A DNA stretch of 64,000 bases from Monodelphis domestica (lineage: Eukaryota > Chordata > Mammalia > Didelphimorphia > Didelphidae): NCBI RefSeq assembly GCF_027887165.1, contig NC_077228.1, positions 211,457,635 to 211,521,634 on the forward strand. Reading direction: 5' to 3'. Shown one piece after another: positions 35,060 through 45,955 of the stretch (the stretch's first letter is position 1; each line of letters starts with the position of its first letter). A program made the position numbers and the translations under genes. The notes under the pieces were generated by a model. That model saw only the letters and a list, made by a program, of their open reading frames with translations, had not been told where the DNA came from and ran no database searches.

Positions 35060-36015
35060 TATTTAATGTTCTTAAATTTTTTTTATTGATATCTTTTGTT
35101 TTTATGTGGCCTAAATTTCCTTTTATGCTCTTTTCCACTCCCAGAGAGCCATTTCTTATAACAAAGAATGTTACCTTTGAACTTACCTTCAAAAAAGAAC
35201 ATTTTCTTATTTCTATTTTTTGGGGAGACAAGGTTGGTCTTTATCATTTTACATCATTTAGTTGCTTAGGAAGTGTTTATTTTTTTATTTTTCCACTGTT
35301 ATAACCATTATGTTTATTATTTTCTTGACTCTGCTTACTTTACTCTGAATCAGTTTATTAAAACTTTTTCTTGCTTCTTTCCATTCATTATGTTATAGCA
35401 CAGCATTTGTCTACCACATTTTGTTTAGCCTTTCCCCAAACAATGGGCATGTATCTTGTTTCTAGATCTTTGCTACCACAAATGTAAATATTTTATCATG
35501 CATTTGGATCTTAATTTTTGTCAATGACCTCCTTGTATGTGCCTGAGGTGGAATCTCAGGGTTAAAAGAATGCTCTTTGTATTTGCGCAACTCCAAGTTG
35601 CTTTTCAGAATGTTTATACCAATTCATAGTTTTCCCAACAATTCATCCACATGCCTATCTGTCCACAACTCCTCTAACATTGACTGTCACCCATCTTTTC
35701 CAATGTGTTGGGTGTGAAGTGTAATCTGAAGGTTAATTTGATTTTTAGTTCAGTTATAAATTATTTGGAGCATTCTTTTGCACAGCTGTTTATAATTTTC
35801 AATTCTTCTTTTGAGAATTGCTTGTTCATATCTTTTTATTTATCTATTAAGGAATAACTTACATATTTCTGTTGTCTATCTTGTGTATCAAACCTTTTCA
35901 GACATATTTGATTTAATGATTATTTTCCCCATTTGTCTGCTCCCCTTTTTATCCTAGTTGTGTTACTTTTGTTTGTGCAAAAGTCTTTTAATTTACAGTA
36001 ATCAAAATTATCTGT

Positions 36016-36074
<59 letters not shown>

Positions 36075-36160
36075 AATGATCTCTATCCCCTGTTTGGTTG
36101 CAAATTCATCCTTTTCCACTTATTTTCTTTTTTATGATATGATCTTTAATAGTCAGGTTA
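35060..36160 (-). mobile_element. L1 3' region relic with (GT)n
   Basis: Antisense old L1 ORF2 C-terminal and 3' text (ctttactctgaatcagttta, ctttgctaccacaaatgtaa, ctcctctaacattgactgtc). A (GT)n microsatellite interrupts it at 36018-36072. Confidence 0.6.
36018..36072 (+). repeat. (GT)n microsatellite
   Basis: About 26 GT dinucleotides, uninterrupted. Confidence 0.97.
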
Positions 36161-36164
36161 TATT

Positions 36165-36422
36165 AATGCACTGTTAGTGGAGTTCTGAACTGTTTCAACT
36201 AGTCTGGAGAGTAATTTGGAGTAAATTTAGAGTAAAATTTCCACAAAATGATTAATATGGAAATATATTTTACATAATTGCACATGTGTAATCTATATCA
36301 GGTTGCTTGCCATCTCAGGGAGTAATGAGGGAAGAAGAGAATTTGGACTTCAACTTTTTTTTTTAAATATTAAAAAAATGTTTTTTACATGTAACTGGGG
36401 GAAAATAAAGTGTTATTAAATA
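36165..36422 (+). mobile_element. L1 3' end fragment, sense
   Basis: tggaaatatattttacataa, ctatatcaggttgcttgcca and the terminal gaaaataaagtgttattaaa match L1 3' UTR ends; opposite in orientation to its neighbours. Confidence 0.6.
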
Positions 36423-36439
36423 TATCCAGACTATATATC

Positions 36440-37260
36440 TGAGTTTGATTATTTAATATTTTTTCTTGTCTATTCCACTTTTCTAATTTTTAGCCAGTGC
36501 CAAATGGTTCTAATGAATACTGCTTTATAATATAACTAAAGGCTGGAATTTCTTCTTTCCTTTTTATTCCAATTTCCCTCCATTATCTCTCTGGATATTC
36601 TAGATCTTTTGTGTTGTTTTGCTTTGCTTTGTAAAGGGTCTCTTTGGTAGTCTGATTTATTATATAGCACTAAATTTGTAAATTAATTTTGGTAGTAGTA
36701 TCATTTTTATTATATTGGTACAGCCTAGCCATGAATACTGATGTTGCTCAAGCTAATTAAGTCATTCTTTATTTAAAAAATGGCAGGACAAGGAGGGCAT
36801 CTTTGCTTTCTTCCTATATTTATGAGGAAATTTTCTGGTGTTTTTCCATTGTTTATAATGCTTGCTTTCAGTTTCAGATAGATACCTTTTATCATATTAA
36901 AAAAAGATTCCTCTAGGCCTACAATTTTTTAGCCTTTTTCAAAAAAAACATAAATGAGTGTTCTATTTTGTCAAGGACTTTTTTTCCTGCATTAATTGAA
37001 AAAGTTTTGTGACTGGATTTTTTTACATGATTAATAATGCTAATTTCTTTTCTAATTTTATGATTATCTTTGCATCTCTGGTATAAATCCAAGTTAGTCA
37101 TAATGTATGATTTTGGGGATACATTTCTGTAGTCTTTTTTCATTAGTGATATTGGTCTGTAATTCTTTGTTTTATCCTTATCCTAATGTTCTTTTTTGTC
37201 ATATGATTGTTGATAGTTCAAAATTCTTCTGAAAACTGTTTGTTCCTAACCTTTGATCAC
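36440..37260 (-). mobile_element. L1 ORF2 reverse-transcriptase relic
   Basis: The - frame at 36919-37143 contains FSINAGKKVLDKIEHSFM, a decayed form of the L1 reverse-transcriptase motif SIDAEKAFDKIQHPFM, preceded by a decayed QVGFIPGMQ..IRKSI region. The remainder is more degraded ORF2 downstream (to the left). Confidence 0.75.
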
Positions 37261-38110
37261 TGAGGAATGGCCCCAGGTCTTAGATAATTGTGTAAATTAA
37301 CTATGTATTTTGAATATCACATGTTTATTAATTATTGTTAATAAGGCATTTTCCCACTCTATTCAACAGTTTATCTTATTCTAAATATATTGTTTTTATT
37401 GGTGCAAAAGCTTTTAGATTCTAAACATTTGAAACTTTTATCTTTTATGATCTCCTTTGTCCCATTTAGTTAAAAATTTTCTTTTGAGTTGTAAAGGGTA
37501 TCACCTTCTGTTTTTCTATAAATTTTTGGATTTTTAAATATCCTTTTACATTGAGTTTAATATCAAATGTGGTAAATGGAGTAAGAGACTGGCTTAAATG
37601 TAATTTTTGTCAAACTGTATTCTAATTTTTCCTATAGTTCTTGTTGAAAAGGGACTCCTTCCTCATGTGGTTTGTTCTTGAGTTTATTCAAAGACTAGAT
37701 TGATCTTAGGTCTTATTTATCTAGTCTATTTTATGGATATGCTTTTCCATTTTTTAGTTAGTACCAAAGAATTTTAATGCTTACTGCTTTATAACATAAG
37801 ATCTGGTAACATTAGGTCCCTAACATTCTTGCTTCTTTTTCTTTTTCTTTTCTTGAGATTCTAGATTTTATCAGCAAATGAATTTTATCATTTTTTATGG
37901 TTTTATAAAATAACCCATTGTTGTTTGCTTGGCATGACATTACATTTATAAATTAATATAAGTATTGTCATTTTTAGAATATTTACATTTAAGTATTTTC
38001 TTTTTGTAATAATTTTATTGTTATATTTCCATAAGTTCTGAATTTGTCATTCCAGGGAAATTTCTGGATATTTATACATAGATTTTTCTATATTCCTTGT
38101 CATTTAAAAA
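37261..38110 (-). mobile_element. old L1-like relic
   Basis: AT-rich antisense LINE-type text (ggtgcaaaagcttttagatt, acataagatctggtaacatt, attggtatttatacatag-like). Strongly decayed. Confidence 0.45.
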
Positions 38111-38690
38111 TGATGGGACTAAAGCTAGACATAGGCACCCATTGATTAGGAAAATCTCAAACAAGTCACTTTCAGGTCTAATATTTGTAGTATTCTTAAA
38201 CAAGAACATTTTCATGATATGATAAAAAAAATTCAGTGAACAGTTTGTTTAATGAAAATGAGCAGTAATCACTTAACTTAAGGTATATTATAGGAGAACA
38301 ATTATTTCAAAACCATTCTGTCTCTCCTTTCCCAGGGTCAGCAAGATGAAATAAAGAAGACAAACTTCTATTAATTGGAGTAATTCTGATTATTCTGTAA
38401 ATTCCTTTAGAGCAGGTAATGAACTCAACTAGATTGAGGTGTTTTCCTAGTTCTAAATCTAGTTACCATCCATAATCCATTTTCTGGGACATCAGCTTTC
38501 AGGCTTAACTTTATTTTTTTAGAAAATTTCCTTAAAGAAAATTGTTAGGCTTTAAATTAGGATCATTTTAAGATTCTTTCTTAATGTTTCTAAACTTGGG
38601 GATCAGGATGTGAGACTTTAGACTGCTTCTAGAACATAAAATCAGAAATCACTAGATGTTTTTTGGGGTTTGCTTGAAAGTACATACTAA
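38111..38690. other. no recognised feature
   Basis: About 0.6 kb of AT-rich sequence with no recognised repeat or gene. Confidence 0.3.
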
Positions 38691-39895
38691 ATTAATTCTG
38701 AAAGCTTTTTCTCTTGTCTCTAATTCCCTCTAAACCTTCTATTCTCTTTGGTTCATTTTTTTTAAATGATTGATTGAACCTCCTTTCTTTAGCTCTTATT
38801 TTTGCATCACTGTTGATGACCCTCCTTCTTACCTCAATAAAAAAATGCCTACTCATAAATTTTGTCACATGTTATTTGTGATAGTCAGTCTAAAAAGGTG
38901 TGTCTCATTCCAAATACCCTTCTGTCAAGAGGTGAAAAACATGCTTCATCTTCATTCCTTTGGGGTTATGGTTGAACAGTACAGTGATCAGAGTGTTTAC
39001 ATCTCTGGAGTTGTTTTTCTTTGCTATGTTGTGGTCTTTGTGTCAGTGTTTTTCTGCTCCCTTTAGTCCAAATTAGTTCAGTCAAATTTCCACAGGGGTT
39101 TTTCCAAACTGATCTCTTTCATCATTTCTTATGGTACAATAATATAGCATTATGTTAATATAATATAGTAGGTTCAGGTGTTCCCCAACTTATGGGAGTC
39201 CACTTCATTTCTAGGTTTTTGCTGCAACAAAATGTGTTCCTTTGAAAATGTTTGTACATATCATCCACTTTCTTTGATCTTTCTGGGGTACAGCCTAGTA
39301 GGAATATTTCTGACTAAAGGCTATGCAAAATCTTGTATATTGGTATATAGTTCTAATTGCTTTCCATTATGGCTGGACCACTTCTCAGGTTCAAGAAAAG
39401 TACACAGGTGTGCCTGTTTCCTCATAGCCCCTTTGACAATGATCATTTTTTCTTCTTTATCATCTGTTCTGATGGACATGAGAAAAAATCTCAGAAGTGT
39501 TTTAATTTGCACTTTTCTTATTATTTGTGATTTGATAGATTTTTCCATATAGTTGTTATTTGCCTTTTCTTCTTTTAGAATTCATATTCATATTCTTTGA
39601 GAATTACCAGTTCATAACTATTGAGGAATAGCTCCTATTCCTGTAGAATTTTACATTGATTCTGTATATGTCTTGGATAGCAGACCTTTATTAGACAAAT
39701 GGAAAAATCTATTCAGTTAGGATTTTTAAAAAAATTTAGCTGTATTGATTTTTGTTTGTGAAAACTTTATCAGTCTTATGTATTCAAAATTACTTATGCT
39801 ATCTCTAATGAACCTTTCTGTCCCTTGTTTGATCAAGTATTTTTCCTCTATCCATAGTTGTGAAATGTATTTCTTTCCATTTCCCTCCAATTTTC
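38691..39895 (-). mobile_element. L1 3' region relic
   Basis: Antisense L1 text: gtcaaatttccacagg, gggtacagcctagtaggaat, gaccacttctcaggttcaag, gaggaatagctcctattcct. Frames on the + strand at 38770 and 39178 are antisense shadows of this decayed element. Confidence 0.6.
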
Positions 39896-40059
39896 TTATG
39901 ATATGACCTCATATATCTAGGAAAGAAGAAAGTAAGGAAGAAAACAAGGAGGAAAGGAAGGGAAGGGAAAGAGGGAAGGAATACTGGGAGAACGATCATT
40001 TATCAGGCACCTACTATATGCCAGGCACTCTGTTAAGCATTTTGTCTTCACAACATAGG

Positions 40060-40165
40060 GATTTGCCCTGGATCACATAGCTAGTGAGTGTTTGAGGAAG
40101 GATTTGGACTCAGGTCTTCCTGACTCTAGGCTTCCATCTATTGTCCCACTTGGCTGCCTCTAGGT
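40060..40165 (-). mobile_element. MIR-like SINE relic
   Basis: atttgccctggatcacatag, ctcaggtcttcctgactcta: antisense CORE text. Confidence 0.6.
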
Positions 40166-40213
40166 CATGTATCCACTTGGAACTTCTTGTAGCATAATGT
40201 CTGAGATAATGAT

Positions 40214-40421
40214 TTTTTTTTTAAATTAAACCCTTACCTTCCGTCTTGGAGTCAATACTGTGTATTGGCTCCAAGGCAGAAGAGTGGTAAGGGCTAGGCA
40301 ATGGGGTCAAGTGACTTGCCCAGGGTCACACAGCTAGGAAGTGGCTGAGGCCAGATTTTAACCTAGGACCTCCCGTCTCTAGGCCTGGTTCACCATCCAC
40401 TGAGCTACCCAGCTGCCCCCT
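40214..40421 (-). mobile_element. MON1-like SINE
   Basis: Full-length antisense copy close to consensus (ccgtcttggagtcaatactg ... gagctacccagctgcccc). Confidence 0.9.
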
Positions 40422-40479
40422 GGAAGAGACATTAAGGCAGCCTGCTACCTAAGGGCAGCTAGATATCTCTAGAAATTCC

Positions 40480-40700
40480 TGGAGGTTGTTCTAGTACACA
40501 TGGAATTCCTCCAGTTCATTATTCCTTTGAGCACAATAGTATTCCATCACCAGCATATACCACAATTTGTTCAGTCATTCCCCAATTGGAGGGCATCCCC
40601 CCTTTTCCAATTTTTTGACACCACAAAGAGTGCGGCTATAAATATTTTTTACAAGTCTTTTTCCTTATGATCTTTGTCTCTTCCCCTTTTTAGAAAGAAG
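40480..40700 (-). mobile_element. L1 ORF2 C-terminal fragment
   Basis: Antisense text atggaattcctccagttcat, tattccatcaccagcatata, caatttgttcagtcattccc matches the copy at 24880-24990. Confidence 0.78.
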
Positions 40701-41115
40701 AAAAATGGTAATGAAGCTATAGAAGTATGATCATCATTAATAATCCACAACTGAAACAATATTTCCACTCAGCTACCTTTCCTCCCTTCTTGTGTGCAGA
40801 TCCAGACTCAGATCTGTGGTTCATAAAATTCTTTTTTTTTCTGATGCCCTCATTACAACCTGAAGTTAAAGTTTGTTTTACCTTTAGGCTATTCTTATCT
40901 TTTAAACCTCCTCATTCCTGCCTGTTAACTGTTGAATTAAATGTATAAATGTACTAATTTCTTTGTGTGCATGTGTTCCACCCTACTTAGTACAGTTTAG
41001 GTAAGAGTTAGCTTCATGTGATACCATTTTCTCCACTCCTTTCTCCATGTTCTTGTAGACATTATATCTTATAGACATAATTATGAGACACAGTAAGTTC
41101 TACCTTCTTCCTCAT
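40701..41115. other. no recognised feature
   Basis: About 0.4 kb of AT-rich sequence; nothing recognised. Confidence 0.3.
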
Positions 41116-41312
41116 GTCTTCCCTTACCTTCTGTCTTAGAATCAATACTGTATGCTGATTACAAGGCAGAAAAGTCATAAGGCAATGGGGGTTAAGTGAC
41201 TTGCTCAGGGTCACACAGCTAGGAAGTATCTGAGTCTAGATTTGAACCCAGAACCTTCCATCTCCATGCCTGGTTTTCAATCCACCATGCCCCCCCCCCT
41301 CCCCAGATGCCC
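41116..41312 (-). mobile_element. MON1-like SINE
   Basis: Antisense copy with a C-rich degenerate head (C10 run). Confidence 0.85.
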
Positions 41313-41319
41313 CTAGGAT

Positions 41320-42570
41320 AAATTATTTTTGATTGAACACCTTAATCTTCTGCTTTTGGGAATATTGTATTACAGTATAGTGGTATAGCCGAGTCTTAGG
41401 TGATCCTGGACATATTTCCTTGTTACTTAAATTCAATCTTTCTGGCTGCTTGCAGTATCTTTCTTTGACCTTGAAATTCTAGATTTTGGCTGTGACATTC
41501 TTAAGATTTTTCACTCTGGCTTTTCTTACAAGAAGTGACAGATGAATTTTTTCTATTTTTACTTTGCCCTCTAATGCCCTCCAATAAACTGGGGCATTTT
41601 CATTTATTACTTATTAGAATAGAATATCAAAACTCATTTTTTAAAAATCATAGGTTTCAAGGAGTCTGATAATTCTGAAACTGTCTTGAATTTTTTTTCA
41701 GGTCAGTTGTTTTGGATAGTAGATATCTTCTGTTTTCTTCTTCTTTTTTTAATTTTTGACTTTGTTCTAAAATTTCTTGTTGGCTGGCATGCCAGCATGC
41801 CTCAAAGAGGCATTGACTGCTGTTTGGTCTATTCTAATTTATGGTATGTTCATGACTTGAGAAAAGTTTTTCATCTTCTAAGGTATTTATTCTTCCTCCA
41901 GAAATCTTATTTCACTTTTCCCCTCTAGTTTAATTTCATCTAGGTATTCTTATGGTCCTTTTAAGTAAGGTTTTTTGTTGTTTTTTTTTCTGCTTCTATT
42001 TGTTGTGGATTTACTTTCTTCTTCATAAAGTTTTCTTTTGGAATGTTTTTGATTACTATTTTTTCAAAGTTTTTATTATTTTATTCTCTTTACCCTCTCT
42101 TTGATTCTTGATTTTCAATCTTATTCGATCAATCTGCCCTGTCCCATACTCTTTGATGTGGTAGTCAGCTCCAGTTTCCTTCTGATCTCAATTTCCTGGT
42201 CTCCTGCTGTTTTGCCTACCATTTATCTGGATTCAGAATACAAGTAGGCCAGAGCTCTGAGGCTGGTTATCTCCAATCAGGGTACTGCCATTCCACTTGG
42301 ACCTCCCTTCTTGGGATTTTTGCTGCAGTCTTTCTGCCTATTCACCTGAACTTGTGTTGAATTTCCTGGTGGAATCCCTTCCAGTGCTGTGGATTTGAAT
42401 TACATTTTTGTGCAGCCTTGGTCTAAGAAAAGGAGCTTACTAATCTTTCTCTTTGGATTTCTTCCCATTGTTCAAATTGGTGCTATTTTTAGATTATTGA
42501 TGGAGTATATGGTAGACATTTTGACTCTTTCTGAGTCTTTCATGCCACTATCTTAAATGGAATTCCCTTC
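41320..42570 (-). mobile_element. possible L1 ORF1/5' UTR relic
   Basis: Antisense. The right end (tcatgccactatcttaaatgg) resembles the complement of an L1 5' UTR AAGATGG...; the middle is T-rich as expected for antisense ORF1. No motif is clear enough to be certain. Confidence 0.4.
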
Positions 42571-43042
42571 TTTGTATTTTTATAAATAAAACATTATGTC
42601 ACTTGAAAAAGGGTCCATGTTGGTATTCTATTTACCAATGCTTATACAATACTTTTCTTTCCCTCTTCTGAACATAGCTAGCATTTCTAGAACTATTGAA
42701 ATAGTGGGGAGAGAGCTTCATCACTATATTTACTGAGAAAGGTTCCAGTGTTTCTCTACTACAAATAATACTAGTTCTTTTAAAAATAATGGTTGACATT
42801 GGTAGAGAACAGGGGTCATATTATAACAGTTTAAATGAATGGTTGGGAGTTTTTATGATTTATGATTATTATACATAAAGTGCAAGATCATGAGCTTTTG
42901 TCTTAAAGCCATTCCCAATAGGGAACAGTGAGCAGAGAATGACTTAGTATTAAAAATTTTCATTCCCTGGTGCCTTAATCCCTGAGCTCAAAGTACTTTA
43001 TAAATCAGTTTCTATAAAATGGAGATAACAGTATTCATTTTT
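42571..43042. other. no recognised feature
   Basis: About 0.5 kb, apparently unique. Confidence 0.3.
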
Positions 43043-43240
43043 TAGGGGATAGTGAGATAGTTTAGTGTATTGAGAGCCAGGCCTACAGATGGGAGGTTCT
43101 AGGTTTAAATATGACCTAAGAAACTCTCTCAATATAGGATTCTGGGCAAGTCACTTAACTTTCATTGCCTAGCTCTTACTACTCTTCTGCCTTGGAACCA
43201 AAACACTATTTATTCTAAGATGGAAGGTCAAAGTTGTTGT
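43043..43240 (+). mobile_element. MON1-like SINE, diverged
   Basis: Full-length sense copy with a substituted CORE (aaactctctcaatataggat). Confidence 0.8.
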
Positions 43241-43261
43241 TTTTGTTTTTTAATAATAAAT

Positions 43262-44050
43262 CATGGTTCCAGTGACTTCCTATTGCCTATGAATAAAGTC
43301 AAAATTATTTTACCTAATATTTAAGGACTTCTACAACATGGCACCCCAACTTTTCAATCTGATTTCATACTAATTTGTGTCTTCCAAAGTGGAGAGCCAT
43401 TATGTCCTACATATTTCCTGTGCTTTTTCTGTCTTTTTCTGTTTGACCATAGCATTCCTTATTCCCACAATGCCATCCTTCTCCAGTCTGCTCTCCATGT
43501 GAAATCTTACCCATGCTTCAAGGCTCAATTCAGAGGCTGACTTTTCTATGAAACATCCCTTGATATCCCAGTAGGAAATTACTTTTTCTTCTTCCAATCT
43601 CTCATTACCATTATTGCTAGAATTTATATGGTTCTTTAAGGTTTGCAAAGTACTTTACAAATATTATCTCATTTTTATCTTCATAGCAAGCTTGGAACAT
43701 ACATTTTTATTATTAGCCTTAGTTAAGAGACAAAGAAACTATGGTAGATAGAGGTTAAGTGATCTACCCAGGGTCACAAAACCAGTGTCTGAAGTCAAAT
43801 TTGAATTCAAGTCTTCCTGACTCCAGAACCACAGTACTATTCACTATACTACCTGTCTATTGTATCAATTTTTATATTATTTGTACCTCTCAGTTTTTTA
43901 TTCCATCCAATTCTGCACTACAAATTACCTTATATTATTATAAACATAATATATCAGTATATACTTATTACATATTCTCTTTTAGTAGTATGTTCATATA
44001 ACATATCCCCCTTGGTAGACTTTAAGTTCCATGATAACAGGGGAAGTTTT
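43262..44050 (+). mobile_element. L2 LINE 3' part, split by a MIR-type SINE
   Basis: L2 text ccagtgacttcctattgcct, cttctacaacatggcacccc, tgctctccatgtgaaatc, then after the SINE gtagactttaagttccatga and aacaggggaagttttg. Confidence 0.72.
43625..43857 (-). mobile_element. MIR/Ther-type SINE in L2
   Basis: Antisense: ggtttgcaaagtactttaca, ggttaagtgatctacccagg, caagtcttcctgactccaga. Confidence 0.75.
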
Positions 44051-45289
44051 GTAATACTTTGTATTTCTTCAAGCTTCTGTCACATACACCCACATAAGTC
44101 TTTCTTTGTGTGTTTTATGATTTTCCCCTATATTTTACCTTGCTTTTAAAAATGATTGCTTGACAGTTATTTGCAAGTAAAAGCAAAAGCAAAACATTCT
44201 CTTCTAATCCTGAATTAATCTTCCCATAGATTTGTTACAGCTGTCCTAAAAGTCCTCTGGGATAAAAAGTGCTACATAACAGTAATAATGCCCTGTGTTT
44301 TTCCTAAGTATATCAAAAACATTAAATAATTAATATGAATAGCCCTTGAGATATGTGATTTGCAAAGCACTTTGGGGTCCTATGGTAAAGGTACTACAGA
44401 ATGAGAAGTGTTAATACTAAGGAATCTTCTGCTCCCCGATTCCCCACCAGGAACCACTAAAACAACCCATGGGAAGATCAGGACTGTTGGGACAGTATAT
44501 GCTTGTCTCACACTCCCATCTTTCCTTCTCTCTACTGAAGTTACTGATTTAATGGCTGCTGTGGTTTGGCACTCTGGTTGTCCCCAATGGTTTACTTATG
44601 AAAATTCTGAGAATTCGTTGAGCGTGGGGAAAGCCATTAGAACGTCTGGAAACTGCGAGGAAAAGAATACTTTGAATCCCAGTTAGGAAATTATAGGTCA
44701 AGGAAAATGCTGCACTTTTCATGGAAAGTATCATTCTGAGCTGTCCTGGAATTTAAACAATTGGCCAGGTAGAGAAATATGTAGAGAAGATTCCAAAGCT
44801 TCTTCTCAGGGAGGGAAAATACAGTAAAAAGGGAAAGGTCTTCCCACCTTCTTCACTGCAAAAAATTCTGCCTGACACATATTCCTACCAGTTTCCTGAA
44901 GTTACTGGAACCACTTCTCTTGCCATGGAAACCCTGTCACAACATAAGGTCTACTGGTCCAGGCCCCCTTCTCCATTTATCGACTCTTCTTTCCCACATT
45001 CATCCTCTTCAGTCTCTCCATCTTTGCCCCCTCTTCCCGCATCTGCCCCCTTCGTTCACTCCCACTCTTGTCTCTTGGTCGCCCTTTTTCTATCCCCGCC
45101 CTTCTTAAATTAGACACCCTCCTGGCTCAGGACTTGAGCATCTCTGTCCCTCCGCCCACCTGCTCAATCCTCCTGCCTGCTCTTGCTCCCCGTCCCCTTT
45201 CCTTAACTTCCTTCCCTCCCTCCCTCCTTCCCTCTCTCCCTTCCTCCGCACGTGTCCCCGAGGACCTCCCAGGCCTTCCCCTTCCTCCC
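44050..45289 (+). other. proximal upstream region of RNF157, apparently unique
   Basis: About 1.2 kb between an L2 relic and the CpG island, with no recognised interspersed repeat. GC content rises steadily from about 44.9 kb, with a pyrimidine-rich stretch (CCTTCCCTCCCTCC types) at 45180-45250. No exon with convincing splice sites or coding signature is seen on either strand. Confidence 0.4.
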
Positions 45290-45389
45290 CCACCAGTCTT
45301 AGGGTGGGGGTGGGGGTGGGGGGACCAGGGACCAAGACTCCCTGCCTGGTGGCACGCGCCGCCGGCTGCCCTGCTGCATCCACTTTCCC

Positions 45390-45394
45390 ATTGG
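45390..45394 (-). promoter_or_regulatory. CCAAT box (NF-Y site), reverse orientation
   Basis: CCCATTGGCTG reads as a CCAAT box on the - strand. It lies about 375 bp upstream of the RNF157 ATG and 40 bp from a second copy with the same ATTGGCTG core. Paired CCAAT boxes a few turns apart are common in TATA-less promoters bound by NF-Y. Confidence 0.6.
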
Positions 45395-45429
45395 CTGTCG
45401 GGGTCGGGGCGCTCCCTCCCCAGCTCTCC

Positions 45430-45434
45430 ATTGG
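45430..45434 (-). promoter_or_regulatory. second CCAAT box (NF-Y site), reverse orientation
   Basis: CCATTGGCTGG repeats the ATTGGCTG core of the site at 45390 in the same orientation and is about 38 bp upstream of a CRE-like site. That order, CCAAT then CRE-like, is usual in promoters using NF-Y with ATF/CREB factors (inference). Confidence 0.6.
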
Positions 45435-45471
45435 CTGGAGCCGCCGCGGTCCTCTCCGCGCAAGCAGCCGC

Positions 45472-45479
45472 TGACATCA
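45472..45479 (+). promoter_or_regulatory. CRE/ATF-like site TGACATCA
   Basis: The octamer TGACATCA differs from the palindromic cAMP response element TGACGTCA by one base (G to A at the central CpG). It sits just downstream of the paired CCAAT boxes, in the core promoter region. The central change may be CpG decay, or the site may be a true ATF/AP-1 variant. Confidence 0.45.
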
Positions 45480-45576
45480 CGCCGAACCTGGCCGTGGCGG
45501 CGGCGGCAGCGGCGCCCCCTTCCTTCCCGCAGCCCCTTGGGCTCGGCCGAGGCCCCTCCGCGGTGCCGGGCGGAGG

Positions 45577-45690
45577 ATGGTGCGAGGCGCCCTGAGGGCC
45601 CCCAGCCTCCAGCGCCGCAGCTCCCCGGTACAGCCCGCGACGGGCAGCCACTCCTGCAGCACCGGGCTCCGTCTGAGGGGCCGAGGCTGA
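45577..45690 (+). other. upstream ORF in the RNF157 5' leader (37 codons)
   Basis: ATG at 45577 has A at -3 and G at +4, a strong initiation context, and opens a 37-codon frame rich in Arg, Ser and Gly that ends at TGA 45688-45690, 74 bases before the RNF157 ATG. If transcription starts upstream of 45577, this uORF would be translated first and could dampen RNF157 translation, with reinitiation needed. There is no sign that the peptide itself is functional. Confidence 0.45.
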
Positions 45691-45764
45691 GGTTGGGCGG
45701 GCAGCGCGGGCGCCGGGGGTAAAGGGGGACCGGGGCCCGGACCCGAGTGGAGGCGCCCGCGGCC

Positions 45765-45852
45765 ATGGGGGCCCTGACCAGCAGGCAGCACGCGGGCGTG
45801 GAGGAGGTGGACATCCCGTCCAATTCCGTGTACCGCTACCCGCCCAAGTCCG
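45765..45852 (+). CDS. RNF157: RNF157 coding exon 1 (partial gene; remaining exons outside window)
   Basis: The exon encodes 29 complete codons and the first base of a 30th. It starts MGALTSRQHAGVEEVDI and ends with VYRYPPKS. From knowledge of the family this is the N-terminus of RNF157, a RING-type E3 ubiquitin ligase related to MGRN1 (whose start is MGSILSRR and shares YRYPPKSG). The start is set by a strong Kozak context (G at -3, G at +4) and by an in-frame TAA at 45720-45722 with no other in-frame ATG between. The exon stops at a consensus donor, G|GTGAGA at 45853, in phase 1; the split codon would be the glycine following PPKS. The sequence MGxxxS fits an N-myristoylation signal, so the protein may be lipid-anchored (inference). 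The RING domain and all other exons lie beyond the window: I looked for the following GxYFxxHF-type exon up to base 64000 and did not see it. MGRN1 is the only serious alternative and fits less well at residues 3-18. Confidence 0.95.
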
Positions 45853-45858
45853 GTGAGA
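45853..45858 (+). other. RNF157: RNF157 intron 1 splice donor
   Basis: The bases GTGAGA directly after TCCG match the U1 5' splice-site consensus. The phase (one base into a codon) fits a glycine codon completed by exon 2. Intron 1 then runs past the right edge of the window, more than 18 kb. Confidence 0.9.
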
Positions 45859-45955
45859 GCATAGGGGACCCGGGGGCCGGGCAAGGGCCGGGACCGAGCT
45901 GGGTGTGACCTCTGCAGGCAGCCGGGGGGCAAGGAGGGGGCGCGGGATGGAGGCG

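Larger units (their letters stand above)
45290..45955 (+). promoter_or_regulatory. RNF157: CpG island promoter of RNF157
   Basis: A stretch of about 650 bases with dense CG dinucleotides and GC-rich sequence, in otherwise CpG-poor AT-rich DNA, covers the presumed promoter, 5' UTR, first coding exon and start of intron 1. No TATA box is evident, as is usual for CpG-island housekeeping or brain-expressed promoters. GC-box-like G runs lie at 45302-45322. The transcription start cannot be fixed from sequence; it probably lies between about 45480 and 45600. Confidence 0.9.

Noticed and set aside
45068..45595. 175-codon open frame on the + strand upstream of RNF157
   Set aside because: Pro/Ser/Ala-rich, no family signature, runs through promoter sequence, and is out of frame with RNF157.
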